From positions 1 to 48,133 of IMG/VR virus record IMGVR_UViG_3300043399_000060: a stretch of DNA of 48,133 bases; one strand, given 5' to 3'. This stretch comes from a virus. Shown here piece after piece: positions 46,640 to 48,133 of the stretch (its first letter is position 1; each line of letters begins with the position of its first letter). Both the position numbers and the translations under genes were made by a program. Under the pieces are notes generated by a model. It did not search any database and had not been told where the DNA came from. It saw only the letters and a list, made by a program, of their open reading frames with translations.

Positions 46640-48133
46640 TTAGTTAGTTGCAATAACTGAAAAGTCGTTTCGTTTTTCAAACTTGATCACACTTCTAAAC
46701 TTATCGAACAACTGGTCGCCTTTGTGAGAGATAACAAAGACATTCGAGTGTTCTCCAAGAGTATTCATTAGATTCAAGAAGTAATCAGTACCAGCTGTGT
46801 CCAAACTTGAATCAAAAATCTCGTCTAATAGCAACAAGTTTGTGTTCACTGAGTTTTTCATCTTGGCGATCTGTCGCCATGTAAACAAGATTGATAAGTC
46901 GATACGCATCTTTTCACCTTCAGAGAAACTTGCATATGTAAACTCATCGCGGTGACGAGACTTGACAATCTCATTAAAGTTCTCATCAAGCTCAAAGTGG
47001 ATGTAAGCATCCATGGCATTCAGATACTTGTTAATCAACTTGTTCATAACTGGCAAGTATTCACGAATGATAGCAGTTTTGATACCAGTGTCTTTTAACA
47101 ACAAGTTTGCTACTTCTTCAAGGTTACGGTGTTCTTGTAGAGTAGTTTTCTGCTTGATCAATTCCATGGCAGCACTTGCCAATTCTTTCAGCTTACGCTT
47201 TTCTTCATCAACATTGGCTGTGTCCATAGTCGATTCTTCGACTTCAGCTTGAAGAGTCTTGTTCAATTTGTTCAACATAGAGATGTTGGCGTTCAGCGTT
47301 GAAAGTTTGATATTTAAATCAGTGATCTCTTTTAGAACAGTGTTCATGTCTGACAAGTCGTTATTCAACTTGGTAAAGATATCTTCTAAATCAGACAATC
47401 TCTTGTTCTCAAATTCAATCTTGGCGTTTAGTTCTTGAACAATGGTTTCTTTATGATCGTGCGGAATGCCTTGTGAGCAGGACGGGCATACGCTGTTCTC
47501 ATCAAAGAATTCGGCATGATGTTTGTGTTGCTCGACGATGGAAAGTAGTTTATTTTTAAACCCCTTTGCCTTTTCAATGTCACTATCAACCTTACTCTTG
47601 TTAGCAGTTTGTAGTTGGAGTGAGGTAATCTCAGCAAGTGTCTCAGCCACCGCTGTTTCGCTTCGCTGTATTTCTGAGTTATTAGCTTCGATCTTAGATA
47701 GTAGAGATCCAATAGCTTCTGACTTGGCGTTTGTAAGAGTTTTAATGAGTAACGATTGTCCATCAACCTTAGTCTTCGCAGTTGCAATCTCCCCTTCAAT
47801 CCTCTTGATAGTGTCACGTGTTTCATTGGCTTTTTCTTTCAACAACTGATTCATAGTCGAGAAGATACGAATATCAAGAATGTCTTCAATAACTTCTCGG
47901 CGTTGACTTGGAGACAACTGCATGAATGGAACAAATGAAGCTGAACCCAAGATAACAACCTGTGTGAAGGTTTTGTAGTTCAACTTTAAAATCTGTTGCT
48001 CAAGAACTTTTTGGTAGTCTTTGGCAGCAGCATCTTGGTTCATTAAAACACTATCAACCCAAATTTCAAATTTGTTGGGTTTGATACCACGAATAACTTT
48101 GTACTTCTTGGCACCAATACTGAATTGAACTTC
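46640..48133 (-). CDS. 46: Recombination endonuclease subunit, T4 gp46-like (5' end cut off)
   Basis: A Rad50/SbcC-type ATPase that runs in from the right window edge: the frame is open to base 48133, and an internal ATG at 48043 is not the true start. The upstream codons match the N-terminal gp46 domain after the Walker A loop. Visible: long coiled coils interrupted by a zinc hook C-P-S-C (near 47485), an S-F-S-E-G-E-K signature and a D-E-I-F Walker B near the C-terminus. With gp47 it resects DNA ends for recombination-dependent replication. A terminator follows. Confidence 0.93.
   Translation of the reverse strand, partial: EVQFSIGAKKYKVIRGIKPNKFEIWVDSVLMNQDAAAKDYQKVLEQQILKLNYKTFTQVVILGSASFVPFMQLSPSQRREVIEDILDIRIFSTMNQLLKEKANETRDTIKRIEGEIATAKTKVDGQSLLIKTLTNAKSEAIGSLLSKIEANNSEIQRSETAVAETLAEITSLQLQTANKSKVDSDIEKAKGFKNKLLSIVEQHKHHAEFFDENSVCPSCSQGIPHDHKETIVQELNAKIEFENKRLSDLEDIFTKLNNDLSDMNTVLKEITDLNIKLSTLNANISMLNKLNKTLQAEVEESTMDTANVDEEKRKLKELASAAMELIKQKTTLQEHRNLEEVANLLLKDTGIKTAIIREYLPVMNKLINKYLNAMDAYIHFELDENFNEIVKSRHRDEFTYASFSEGEKMRIDLSILFTWRQIAKMKNSVNTNLLLLDEIFDSSLDTAGTDYFLNLMNTLGEHSNVFVISHKGDQLFDKFRSVIKFEKRNDFSVIATN

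Noticed and set aside
1-48133. CRISPR arrays, insertion sequences, attachment sites, tRNA genes
   Set aside because: No regularly spaced repeats, transposase, integrase or tRNA-like cloverleaf was found on reading both strands.

Overview
The window is a piece of a tailed-phage genome of the T4-like (Tevenvirinae-related) myovirus type. Evidence: a T4-type replisome in the conserved T4 order (gp46, gp45, gp44, gp62, RegA, gp43, UvsX, gp41, then gp61), together with class Ia ribonucleotide reductase, ThyX, a gp30-type ligase and an i-spanin/o-spanin pair. Every gene I can support is on the minus strand, so the window reads biologically from right (48133) to left (1). Genes are tightly packed, and many overlap by 1-14 bases (TAATG or ATGA junctions). 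Accessory genes (small Hsp20, flavin-dependent halogenase, CobS-like ATPase, ThyX) resemble those of aquatic T4-like phages, but no photosynthesis gene is present and the host cannot be read from this window.

Layout in transcription order. 48133-43145: gp46 recombination nuclease subunit (its 5' end is outside the window), a metalloprotease-VWA protein and a CobS/MoxR AAA+ ATPase. 43022-39911: small regulatory, nucleotide and membrane proteins and an SPFH lipoprotein. 39847-38802: a peroxiredoxin AhpC / AhpD pair. 38728-34166: clamp gp45, a flavin-dependent halogenase, clamp loader gp44 and gp62, and RegA. 33955-31603: Hsp20, a GNAT, an Sm-like protein and small proteins. 31606-25615: DNA ligase, a DEDDh exonuclease, an SGNH hydrolase, DNA polymerase gp43, a small 2OG-Fe(II) oxygenase-like protein and a thioredoxin. 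25615-22863: UvsX and helicase gp41. 22851-17071: a six-gene cassette that I interpret as a DNA base hypermodification pathway. 17049-7296: a run of proteins of unknown or virion-related type (metalloprotease-like, KxDG nucleotidyltransferase-like, HxGH cytidylyltransferase-like fusion, Dps-like ferritin, DUF6321-type protein), partly preceded by T4-late-like TATAAATA boxes. 6797-5732: the spanin lysis genes. 5677-1: primase gp61, ThyX, NrdA, NrdB, class II aldolase, a zinc-ribbon protein and the start of a GIY-YIG nuclease.

The most interesting block is 17071-22851: a TET/JBP-type dioxygenase, a stand-alone class II glutamine amidotransferase, a GNAT, an amino acid:DNA transferase-like protein, a radical SAM enzyme and a P-loop kinase, in one overlapping operon just after the helicase gene. 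I predict post-replicative oxidation of thymine or 5-methylcytosine followed by activation, amino-acid attachment and tailoring. Three of these enzymes (TET/JBP, transferase, GNAT) end in nearly the same acidic-aromatic peptide (S/G-L-E-x-F-[FL]) that ends the phage DNA polymerase gp43, where in T4-like phages the C-terminus binds the gp45 sliding clamp. This suggests that the modification enzymes ride on the clamp behind the fork.

Transcription appears punctuated. Nine minus-strand promoters share a sigma70-like form, usually TTGNCT - 16/17 bp - (TG)TATAAT, several directly after rho-independent terminators. One terminator hairpin overlaps the next promoter. No tRNA, CRISPR array, insertion sequence or integration site was seen.
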